Assembly (NCBI GenBank): GCA_051867925.1
Contig: JBJDZI010000015.1
Span: 1 to 23,372, forward strand
From: CAKSQF01 sp051867925
GTDB lineage: Bacteria > Bacillota > Clostridia > Oscillospirales > CAG-272
DNA: 23,372 nt
Direction: 5' to 3'
Part shown: positions 8,152-15,600 of the stretch, in pieces
Layout of the letters: each line of letters starts with the position of its first letter
How positions within the stretch are numbered: position 1 is the stretch's first letter
Program-made: the position numbers and the translations under genes
The notes under the pieces: model-generated
The model's input: the letters and a program-made list of their open reading frames with translations, nothing else
Databases searched by the model: none
What the model was told of the DNA's origin: nothing

Positions 8152-8364
8152 AGCCAACCCGGGGAACGCACTTCCCGCTTCCGCTTTGGAAAGACGGATG
8201 GCGTTCCCCGCCGTGAGCTACTACACAGGATTGCCGCGCCGCCCTCTCACAGAGCGCGTAGGTTGAAATCAATTGCCCGGCAAGCGGTTACCCCGACGGG
8301 CACGGAGCGCTCCGATCCGTCTTTTGAAAAATGCAAAAAAATGAAAATATTTTTCAAAAAAGGG

Positions 8365-8393
8365 TTGACAAACAGGATTCGATGTGATATAAT
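8365..8393 (+). promoter_or_regulatory. Consensus promoter of the tRNA operon
   Basis: TTGACA (8365-8370), exactly 17 bases, then TATAAT (8388-8393). This is a perfect sigma-A match 35 bases upstream of mature tRNA-Thr, as expected for a strong stable-RNA promoter. Confidence 0.95.
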
Positions 8394-8427
8394 AACAACC
8401 GTCGCAGGAAAAGCGGCTGAAAGGTGC

Positions 8428-8502
8428 GCTGGTGTGGCTCAATGGCAGAGCAGCTGATTTGTAATCAGCAGGTTGTTGGTTCGACTCCGATCACCAGCTC
8501 CA
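8428..8502 (+). tRNA. tRNA-Thr (anticodon TGT)
   Basis: The cloverleaf is complete. The acceptor stem is GCTGGTG/CACCAGC and the D stem GCTC/GAGC. The anticodon stem is GCTGA/TCAGC with loop TTTGTAA, giving anticodon TGT (8460-8462), which reads ACA and wobble Thr codons. The T arm is GTTGG/CCGAT with a normal TTCGACT loop. Discriminator T and CCA are encoded (8499-8502). It is co-transcribed with tRNA-Tyr 32 bases downstream. Confidence 0.97.
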
Positions 8503-8534
8503 CGGGTCACTACACAATGCGACCCGTCCTATAT

Positions 8535-8619
8535 GGGAGCGTTCCCGAGTGGCCAAAGGGGACAGACTGTAAATCTGCTGCATCATGCTTCGGTGGTCCG
8601 AATCCACCCGCTCCCACCA
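8535..8619 (+). tRNA. tRNA-Tyr (anticodon GTA), class II
   Basis: The 85-base class II tRNA has acceptor GGGAGCG/CGCTCCC, the long variable arm expected of bacterial tRNA-Tyr, T stem GGTGG/CCACC and encoded CCA (8617-8619). The anticodon GTA is at 8569-8571. Two oddities are visible. The first anticodon-stem pair is A8562-C8578, a mismatch. The T loop reads TCCGAAT, so position 55, usually the modified U of the TPsiC motif, is C. The promoter, partner tRNA and terminator still argue that it is expressed. Confidence 0.95.
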
Positions 8620-8645
8620 TCACGTCGGTCCAAAAAAGATCGGCA

Positions 8646-8680
8646 AAGAAAAACCGAGGAAAACCTCGGTTTTTCTTGTT
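8646..8680 (+). terminator. Terminator of the tRNA operon
   Basis: A 14-bp stem, AAGAAAAACCGAGG (8646-8659) with CCTCGGTTTTTCTT (8664-8677), has an AAAA loop. GTTTT follows the stem on the plus strand. Confidence 0.93.
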
Positions 8681-8752
8681 TTATCTCGCTTTTTGAAAAT
8701 CGATTTTTTGTGCTGAAAAAAAAGATGCACGTCGCCGTATTCGCCCACCCGA

Positions 8753-8764
8753 GTGGATTCGGAC
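8753..8764 (-). repeat. Inverted 12-base copy of the tRNA-Tyr T arm
   Basis: Read on the minus strand these 12 bases are identical to GTCCGAATCCAC of the tRNA-Tyr T arm (8596-8607), including the unusual C at position 55. It is too short to call an attachment site, but it lies at the tRNA edge of the AT-rich region. Confidence 0.4.
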
Positions 8765-8780
8765 TACAGAAAAGCCTTTT

Positions 8781-8826
8781 AAGGGGCGTATTTCGCAGTT
8801 TTTACTGCGAAATACGCCCCTTTTTA
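8781..8826. terminator. Long perfect hairpin, 19-bp stem
   Basis: AAGGGGCGTATTTCGCAGT (8781-8799) pairs fully with 8804-8822 around a TTTT loop, and a short T-run follows on the plus strand. It sits between the tRNA operon and the Rhs remnant and could stop transcription from either side. Bases 8827-8975 hold no gene I can recognise. Confidence 0.6.
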
Positions 8827-8975
8827 TTTCCGCAGATTGTAAGTAGTAACCATTGTATACCAATTACCAAAAAGTTAATAATTGGAATGAAACGAATAAG
8901 TTTTTGAGTTTTGATTGACATATTTTCCTCGAAAAATAAAATATATGCGCAACTAATATTTGAACATTAATCATC

Positions 8976-9850
8976 CTACGAGAAACTCAGCGAGCCTCCA
9001 AGACCATACGCTCCAGATATCGAAAAGCCATTATTTACTTTTTTAAATCCTGCTCCAACAGTGCCAACTTCTGCGCCAATATTCACAGTTAATTTTCCTA
9101 TTGAAAAAGTGAAGGACGGACTCCAAATACTTGCTAAAGCGTCAAACTATATTTCTCCATTTTTAATTTCCGCAGCTGTTTCTACATGTCCAAAATCAAA
9201 TAACGACAAATTTGCATCTTCCCATTCCCATCCACCAGTATATGCATCAAGCTCAATTGATCCTAGACCAACATTGAATTTATTTAGGTCCAAAGAGGGA
9301 CCAGATGGAGTAACCACAAATAATTGCTCGTGCCACGGATGGACATTTCTGTGTCGATCGTTATCATAGAGCGAATAACTGCCATCATCGTTCAAAAAAT
9401 TATCATCCAACCATTCTTTGGTATCAGATGCCCATTTCTTGATTGAGCTCCACGTACTTGATACTTTTTTCTTAAAGTTGTTCCACCAACTTTTTATGGA
9501 AGTACCGGTTGAATCCTGCGCCATTGTCGGATTGTTCCCACAATAAGCAAACAGATTGTAATTCAGAAGCTCAGGACCTTCACCCAAATATTCAAGCGCA
9601 TCCGAATTGATAAACCTACCCACTTCCGGATCGTAGTATCTCGTCTGGAGATAATACATCCCGGTTTCGGTATCGTAATAGTAGCTACGGTATCGGAAAG
9701 GGTTGATCGTGCCGACATGGTCATCGGTGTAGTTGACGACCGACAGCACCTTACCCCAAGCATTGTAGGCATACGCGGCTACCTTGGTGCCGTCCGCACC
9801 GTAAATGCCGGTAACGTCATTCTGCAGGTTCTTCTCGTAGAAACGTATGT
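8976..9850 (-). pseudogene. Rhs C-terminal cassette, interrupted by an in-frame TAG
   Basis: This is a remnant of an Rhs/YD-repeat polymorphic toxin. From 9848 downward the frame reads FYEKNLQNDVTGIYGADGTK, then the Rhs core with RYRSYYYDTETG, YYLQTRYYDPEVGRFINSDA and YCGNNP. A variable tail of about 115 codons follows up to TAG at 9147-9149. The same frame continues after that TAG for 56 codons, with SIWSPSFTFSIGKLTVNIGA and a Gly/Ser-rich end, to a second TAG at 8976-8978. I therefore read the first TAG as a nonsense mutation in a once longer tail. The 5' side stops abruptly at an in-frame TAA near 9850, with no ATG and no signal region. A GTG at 9747-9749 could open a 200-residue product, but it lacks a good ribosome site. 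This is an orphan tip, not a full Rhs gene of thousands of residues. Confidence 0.8.
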
Positions 9851-9853
9851 CTT

Positions 9854-9882
9854 ATTATAGCATACATTTTTTCCCTTGTCAA
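9854..9882 (-). promoter_or_regulatory. Perfect consensus promoter abutting the Rhs cassette
   Basis: On the minus strand TTGACA (9877-9882), a 17-base spacer and TATAAT (9854-9859) point into the Rhs remnant, with a start point near 9847. The transcript would begin almost exactly where Rhs similarity begins. Confidence 0.75.
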
Positions 9883-9889
9883 CAGAAAT

Positions 9890-9919
9890 CCCCCACTGTG
9901 ACATTTGTCACAGTGGGGG
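9890..9919. terminator. Perfect 13-bp hairpin
   Basis: CCCCCACTGTGAC (9890-9902) pairs with GTCACAGTGGGGG (9907-9919) around ATTT. On the minus strand it follows the small ORF at 9925 and precedes the consensus promoter, so it separates the two units. No long U-run is present. Confidence 0.5.
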
Positions 9920-9924
9920 TGAGA

Positions 9925-10191
9925 TTAACCAGTGTCAGATTGATTCCAATTAATTTGGCACTTAAAATCGCTTAAAATCTCATTGTAATCGAATCGATCG
10001 GTAAATTCGACAGAACCGATCATCTGATCATTCAAAAAAGCAACGAAATAATAGGTATCGGAATCCTGAATCAAGTTGTAGTTCGGACAAAAGAAAAATA
10101 TATGACGGTTAAATTGATCGGAAGTTAAATATCCGAGCGGATGATTTTCCAGCGGATACTCAAAATCAGAATACAGCACTTGATAGGACTC
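9925..10191 (-). pseudogene. Orphan small ORF, possible immunity-protein remnant
   Basis: An open frame on the minus strand (about 88 codons after a TAA) reads YSDFEYPLENHPLGYLTSD and continues with aromatic and acidic residues to a TGG-free, Asp-rich C-terminus. There is no ATG; the only early start is GTG at 10177-10179, without a ribosome site. The gene is therefore probably cut at its 5' end. It is small, acidic and AT-rich and lies upstream of the Rhs cassette on the same strand. It could be the immunity gene of an earlier toxin cassette. That is inference from position only, and I recognise no family. Confidence 0.35.
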
Positions 10192-10314
10192 TTATTATTT
10201 TCTGAACAGGACAATATATGTCGTATTTAACCTTTATACTGAGGCTAAGAGGTGAATTGAATACTCAACTACCCAATTCATTCTCTGACTATTGTGATGG
10301 AAGGAGGAGGGATA

Positions 10315-10581
10315 GTGTCTTCGCTGGAGCGTCAAAGAAAAATCTTAATCAAAATTGCTCGCCAGCCGGGGACGACTATACAACAACTCGCTGACGAATT
10401 CGAGGTAACACCACGCACAATTCAGAGGGATATCGATTCATTGTGTCTAACCGAACCCATCTATGCAGTTCGCGGAAGATACGGAGGTATCTTTTATACA
10501 GACAATTACTATGCCGATTGGAACGCAGAGCAAATTGATTTGATGACTAAACTATTAAACTCAGCTATCTGGACATATTGA
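10315..10581 (+). CDS. Helix-turn-helix regulator fragment (DeoR/WYL-type N-terminus)
   Basis: The 88-residue product is an N-terminal winged-helix domain. It has SSLERQRKILIKIARQPG, the recognition helix region FEVTPRTIQRDIDSL and the wing RGRYGGIFYTD. This is the HTH_11/DeoR-like module that opens WYL-domain regulators. Stand-alone copies of roughly 100 residues also exist, so it may be nearly complete. It ends abruptly after KLLNSAIWTY with no WYL domain. GTG at 10315 is preferred to the upstream GTG/ATG at 10294/10297, because the AAGGAGGAGG ribosome site (10301-10310) lies inside that longer version. Its surroundings are mobile-element debris. Confidence 0.6.
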   Translation: MSSLERQRKILIKIARQPGTTIQQLADEFEVTPRTIQRDIDSLCLTEPIYAVRGRYGGIFYTDNYYADWNAEQIDLMTKLLNSAIWTY

Positions 10582-10779
10582 TTATTCCGATAAGCGTTCT
10601 GCAGAGTCATCATCCATTGGATGATCCTGCCGATTGAAGAGTCCTCTACCGAAACGGTGCTGCACAACGATAAGATAGAAGTGTTTGAAGACGCTTTAGT
10701 CGGCGTTACAATGGTGCGTATTATACATCCACATATTCCGTTGACATATATTTGGTTGACCGACAATATTAATTCGTCA
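10582..10779. other. Unassigned AT-rich stretch
   Basis: Frames open on both strands across this segment, but neither shows a ribosome site or a family I recognise. It may be decayed 3' transposase sequence, because it directly continues the transposase remnant on the minus strand, but no motif supports this. Confidence 0.3.
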
Positions 10780-11050
10780 ACATTTAGTGTTTTCCTCATA
10801 TGCATAAATAAAACGTTTTCCTGTGGCTTCTTCAATCATCGTGTATTGGTAGAATTCACTCTCATCTTTACCGACGTAACAAACTTTTGGGACGAATTTC
10901 ACGTCATTTGCCACTTTTCACCGAGTGTGGTTTATGATACCTCCGGCGGACAAATGAAACGTCCTTTGTTTGACGATAAACTTCCACCGAATGCGATTTT
11001 GTTTCCAAAAGATGTGGACAATATCGTTTTTTTGTGCTATAATCTTTCAT
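10780..11050 (-). pseudogene. Broken IS481-like transposase
   Basis: On the minus strand an ATG at 11048-11050 opens MKDYSTKKRYCPHLLETKSH, then VEVYRQTKDVSFVRRRYH, which resembles the helix-turn-helix start of IS481-type transposases. The frame then jumps to the start of the integrase core: EKWQM at about 10905-10919 and, after a one-base deletion near 10904, DVKFVPKVCYVGKDESEFYQ and YTMIEEATGKRFIYAYEE. This matches the KWQMDVK(F/Y)VP...FYQYT.IDEA pattern of that DDE family. The segment between HTH and core is missing, at least two frameshifts are needed, and the later catalytic Asp and Glu motifs are absent. The element cannot make a working transposase. The family assignment is by memory of the motif. 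Confidence 0.65.
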
Positions 11051-11051
11051 G

Positions 11052-11126
11052 AAGTGATTGAGTCCTTTCTGCTGGGATGGGTTAGGGGTAATTCTATTCC
11101 AGCAGAAAGGACTCAATCACTTTTTT
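11052..11126. terminator. 24-bp perfect hairpin at the transposase 5' end
   Basis: AAGTGATTGAGTCCTTTC (start of 11052-11075) pairs fully with its complement at 11099-11122 around a 23-base loop. TTTTTT follows on the plus strand (11121-11126). It begins one base before the transposase ATG. Such hairpins ahead of a transposase can block transcription entering from outside; here it may instead be an element end. It is also a good plus-strand terminator. Confidence 0.7.
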
Positions 11127-11184
11127 CATACTTCTTTCCTTGTCGGTCTCACATCTATTGTAATACAATATCCCCACTATAAAC

Positions 11185-11229
11185 ATCCGTGCTTTTTGCA
11201 TTGACATCGTTGAAGGGTTGTGCTACAAT
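11185..11229 (+). promoter_or_regulatory. Promoter of the GH76-like gene with shared upstream block
   Basis: TTGACA (11201-11206), a 17-base spacer and TACAAT (11224-11229). The 24 bases 11185-11208 differ at only two positions from 12604-12627 ahead of the GH92 gene. Both contain CGTGCTTTTTG, then C or T, then ATTGACATC. The block covers the -35 and the region just upstream. Confidence 0.85.
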
Positions 11230-11260
11230 AAAAAAAATACACTCGGAAGGAGAAATCGTT

Positions 11261-12538
11261 ATGCGCAAAGCCGCTTCCCTGCTGCTCACCGCCGCCCTGC
11301 TCTGCTCCGGATCGCTGACAGGCTGTTCCAAACCAAGTGGGACTGTCTCCGACACCACCCCCGCCGATGCCGTCACCACCGCTCCCGATCCCGATCTCAT
11401 CGCTCCCATAGGCGCCGTGGCGGAGGAAAATCTGACCCGCGCCAAAGCACTGGCTTCCGCCGTCTTTCAACGGTATTACGAAAAACGCCCCAACGCGCTG
11501 CAGGAAGAACTGCCCGCAAACGGTCAGTACGCCTCCGTTTGGGACTACATGACCGCACTGTCCATGGTCAACCGCATTCTGGCACTGGATCCCACCGATA
11601 CGGAGTTTTTGGGAATGCGGAACACCCTGCTGGAGGGGCTGGATTACTACGGGCAAGCCCGCACTGACCAATACCGAAACACCGTCTACGCCTCCCGACG
11701 GACCAACACCCAATGGAATTCCTCCGCTGAGGTCAGCTACGACGATCAGATCTGGCTGATCCGCGAATTTCTCAACGTCTACGAATCCACCGGTCAGCAG
11801 GACTATCTGGAGCGCGCCAAACAACTCACCGATTTCGTTCTGACCGAGGGCTGGGAGCCGGACGAAGGCGGTATTTACTGGACCGTAGGCGGCACTACCC
11901 GCAACACCTGCTCCAACGCTCCCATGATCGGCGCGCTGGTGCGGCTCTACAACCTCACCGGAGAGCAGAGCTACCTGGATTGGGCGGTGAAAATCTACGA
12001 CTGGGTCAATCAGTACCTGCTGGACTCCAACGGTCTGTACAGCGATCACGTAGGCACCACCTACGATGAGAACGGCAAAGCCATTGACACCCATCCGCCT
12101 GCCACCGACAAACACGCCTACAACACAGGCTCCATGATCTACGGCGGAGTCCTATTGTATGAAGCCACCGGCAAGACAGCCTATCTGACCCGCGCCAAGC
12201 AATCCGCCGCCACCGCCTACCGCTATTTCACCGAATCGGTCAAGACCGACGGCGGCACCGTGACCCAGTACAAGATCACCACCAACACCTGGTTCAATCT
12301 GATCCTGATGGAGGGATTTTTGAAGCTGTCGGAATACGACTCCACCGCGGACAAGGCTCTGCGCGCCATGCAAGCCTCCATCGACTACGGCTATGAGCAT
12401 CATCTGCAAAACGGTCTCCTGCCCAAGCTCTACGTTTCGGGGGACAAAGACTCCAAGCGTCGGCTGATCGACATGACCGCCAACGCAGAGATCTACGCTC
12501 TGCTCTGCCAATATCAGCAAGCCGCCCAATCTGACTGA
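11261..12538 (+). CDS. GH76-like lipoprotein, putative endo-alpha-1,6-mannanase
   Basis: The 425-residue lipid-anchored extracellular protein has the lipobox LTGC at 19-22, a Thr/Pro-rich linker and an alpha-helical barrel fold pattern. The SYDDQIWLIREFLNVYE segment carries an Asp-Asp pair at 161-162, where GH76 enzymes have their catalytic Asp pair. This is followed by GGIYWTVGGTTRNTCSNAPM and repeated TGxxxYLxxA helices, as in GH76 (known activity: cleaving alpha-1,6-mannan backbones of fungi; some members act on related bacterial mannans). Other (alpha/alpha)6 families share the TGxxxYL helices, so GH76 is likely but not certain. AAGGAG lies eight bases before the ATG. The gene ends in a strong terminator, and the next gene encodes a GH92-like alpha-mannosidase. 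Confidence 0.78.
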   Translation: MRKAASLLLTAALLCSGSLTGCSKPSGTVSDTTPADAVTTAPDPDLIAPIGAVAEENLTRAKALASAVFQRYYEKRPNALQEELPANGQYASVWDYMTALSMVNRILALDPTDTEFLGMRNTLLEGLDYYGQARTDQYRNTVYASRRTNTQWNSSAEVSYDDQIWLIREFLNVYESTGQQDYLERAKQLTDFVLTEGWEPDEGGIYWTVGGTTRNTCSNAPMIGALVRLYNLTGEQSYLDWAVKIYDWVNQYLLDSNGLYSDHVGTTYDENGKAIDTHPPATDKHAYNTGSMIYGGVLLYEATGKTAYLTRAKQSAATAYRYFTESVKTDGGTVTQYKITTNTWFNLILMEGFLKLSEYDSTADKALRAMQASIDYGYEHHLQNGLLPKLYVSGDKDSKRRLIDMTANAEIYALLCQYQQAAQSD

Positions 12539-12546
12539 TGAACAGG

Positions 12547-12575
12547 ACCGCCCCGAACGCTCCGGGGCGGTTTTT
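12547..12575 (+). terminator. Terminator of the GH76-like gene
   Basis: ACCGCCCCG (12547-12555) pairs with CGGGGCGGT (12563-12571) and is followed by TTTTT. It separates the two glycosidase genes into independent transcripts. Confidence 0.9.
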
Positions 12576-12603
12576 ATCCATCAGCCGTCATCTGCGGCAG
12601 GTG

Positions 12604-12648
12604 ATTCGTGCTTTTTGTATTGACATCTTCCATGAGTCCTGCTATAAT
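12604..12648 (+). promoter_or_regulatory. Promoter of the GH92-like gene with shared upstream block
   Basis: TTGACA (12620-12625), exactly 17 bases, TATAAT (12643-12648): perfect hexamers. The 24-base block 12604-12627 is the twin of the one ahead of the GH76-like gene. A shared TGCTAYAAT also occurs at the -10, but the spacers differ in between. Confidence 0.9.
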
Positions 12649-12698
12649 TGCAGTAGAGATTTCGTTGATTTTGACGAAAACGCATTTTGGAGGTTTAT

Positions 12699-15600
12699 AT
12701 GAAAAAAATCATCCCACTTCTGCTGGTGGTAGCTCTGCTGGCACCGCTCTGTCCCGCCATCCCCGCCTTTGCATCCCCGCAAAGTGTCGCAGGCAATGTC
12801 GCAGGCAATGTCGCAGGCGACGGCGAAACGCTCTTCTCCTCTTCCTTTGAAAAGGGCGACGGACTGACGCTCCTCCAATCGGAGCCGGACGGCGATCATA
12901 TCTCCTCGGTCACCGCCTGCAGCTTTGGCAAGACCGACGATGACAGTATTATGTCCCACGTCCTGCCGCTGACCATTGACGGCACCCCCGACGGTTTTTC
13001 GGGCGAGGGCAAGATCAATCTGTTCGACGGAAAAGCAGACACCAAATACTGCATCGACCTTTCGGAAATCAGCACCTCCTCGCCTGTGGTGATGATCTTC
13101 GGGCTGTCTGCCCCCTGCAAGGTGGAGGGCTACCGTCTGACCACCGCCAACGACGCCGAACTGCGCGATCCGAAAAACTGGAAATTGTACGGCTCGGCAG
13201 ACGGCGAGGATTGGACGCTCATCGACAGCCGTTCGGGCGAGAAATTCTCGGGAAGAAAGCAGACCGGAACCTTCACTTTGGAGACTCCCACCCCCGAATA
13301 CAGTTATTTCAAGCTGGAAGTCACGGCGGTTGCAGGCCGCGACCTGACCACCAAAGGAACGGTGCTGTTCCAGCTGGCGGACATTGAACTGCTGGGCGAG
13401 CTGGTCCGGAGCGAGACCGAAAGTGAGCCTGTGGGCATTTCCCCCATGGCATCCCTGCGCTCCGGCGGTCCCATCGAATCCGCCGCCGCATACACCAACG
13501 TGGGCTTTACCGGCTACTCGGCACTGCAGGTCTACGGACAGCAGTCTGCCACCCGGGACACCTACGCCCGCAACGTGATCTATGACGGTCTTTCTATTCC
13601 CGTGGCAGACAATACCCGCCTGTCCTACGTGATCTACCCCGCCACCTTCACCTCCTCCTACGATTACAATCACACCTCCAAATATTTCGCGGTGGATCTG
13701 CGCTTTACCGACGGCAGTTATCTGTCCGAGCTTTCCGCCAAGGATCAGAACGGCTTCGGGCTGGATCCGATCTCCCAAGGGCAGTCGGAGTCGCTCTACA
13801 CCATGCAATGGAACTATATCGAATCGAACATCGGCGCGGTTGCCGCCGGCAAGACCATCGAGGCGATTCTCGTGTTCTTTTCCATGCCCTCCACCGCCGC
13901 CAAGGGGAAATTTCTCGCCTATTTCGATGATGTCACCATCGAAAACCGCGACGAGGTGCGCCACGATCATCTGTCCGACTACATCAACATCCTGCGGGGC
14001 ACCAACAACACCAAAGCGGTCTCCCGCGGCATTACGGTTCCGCTGGTGACCCTCCCCAACGGCTTCAACCAGTACACGCCCGCCAACACCACTGACGAAC
14101 TGCAACCCTATTACTATCAGGAAAACGGAAACGGCTCCTCCCTGCGTCACATCACAGTCAATCACACCGCTTCACCTTGGCTCCCCGACGCCAACTGGGG
14201 CGTGTGGCAGATGATGGCAAACACCTCCATTGATGTGAGCGAGGTAAGCTCCTCCTCCGATATCGACGCGGCGCACCGCACCGCCCTGTACACCCACGAC
14301 AACGAGATCGCCAAGGCACACTATTACAGCGTGGTCTTCAGTTCCGAGGACAAAAACGCCCCCGGGGTCCGGATGGAACTGACTCCCACCTCCCACGGTG
14401 CCTACACCCGCTTCACTTATCCCGCAGAGGCAGACCATGTGAACCTGATTTTAGGCACCGACCACGGCGGCTCGGTCAAGGTCTCGGTGGACGAAGGGAG
14501 CGGACAGACCATTGTCACCGGATACAGCGACTACAATCAGCGGATGTACGTCTATTCGGTGATCGACGCGCCCGCGCTGTCCTATCAGATCAAAGGGCAA
14601 ACGGTAATCCTCTCCTTTGCCAATGGAATCTCCGAGATCGGAATGAAACTTGCCACCTCTTACATCTCGGTCACCCAAGCGGAGAAAAATCTTGCGCTGG
14701 AGATCAGCGAGGGCGACACCTTTGACAGCGTCTTTGCCCGCGCGCAAACACAGTGGGATGACATCTGCAATCTGATCTTCCCCGAAGGCGCAACCTACAC
14801 TGAGCTGGTGACACTTTACTCCTGCCTCTATCGGATGTACTGCTATCCCCTGCTCTTCTCCGAAAACACCGGCACCAACGATGCTCCCGTCTGGAAGTAC
14901 AAATCCCCCTACACCGACAAGGTCACCGCGGGCAAAATGTACACCACCAACGGCTTCTGGGACACCTACCGCGCCGAATGGCCTGCCCTCTCCCTGCTGA
15001 CGCCTACCCGCACCGGCGAACTGCTGGACGGCATTCTGCTCCACTATCGGGACAACGGTTACATTGCCCGCTGGCTGGGACGGGGCGGTGTCAAGTGCAT
15101 GATGGGCACCCACTCGGACATTATTCTGGCTGACGCCTATCTGAAGGGCATCAAATTTGACGCCGAAGCGGCGTTTGAGTCCATGCTGATGAACGCGGCG
15201 GTGGACTCCGGCTCGGACGTATACGGCAGAGCGCAGAACACCACTTCCATTTTCACGGGCTACGTCCCCAACAGTTACGAGAACGGAATGTCCTGGACGG
15301 TGGAGGACTACATCAACGACTTTGGCATCTACAAGATGGCGGAAGCCCTTGCCGCCCGCGAGAGCGATCCCGCCAAGAGGGCGGAATACGCAAGTGCCGC
15401 GGCTTATTATAAAAATCGCGCCCTGCTCTATCCCATGCTCTACAACACCAAAGTGGGCTTCTTCATGGGCAAGAATGCCGCCGGAAGCTGGACTACCGAC
15501 GCCCGCGCCTTCAATCCCTATTCGCTGGACTGGTACGCCGATTACGCCGAAACCAACGCATGGAACATGGCATTCTCCATCGTCCACGATATGAACGGTC

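Noticed and set aside
8428..8619. Integration of the AT-rich island into tRNA-Tyr with an attachment-site duplication
   Set aside because: I searched for a direct repeat of the tRNA 3' end up to 11.2 kb and saw none, and no integrase gene is visible. Only a 12-base inverted copy exists.
8681..8863. 60-codon minus frame over the 19-bp hairpin
   Set aside because: It runs through the hairpin, the tRNA-like inverted repeat and the A-rich tract, with no ribosome site. It is explained by structured non-coding sequence.
10509..11052. Overlapping open frames on both strands (10621-11052 plus, 10509-10835 minus) as genes
   Set aside because: The plus frame has no ribosome site and overlaps the transposase remnant, whose motifs are on the minus strand. 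The minus frame shows no motif and starts inside the remnant.
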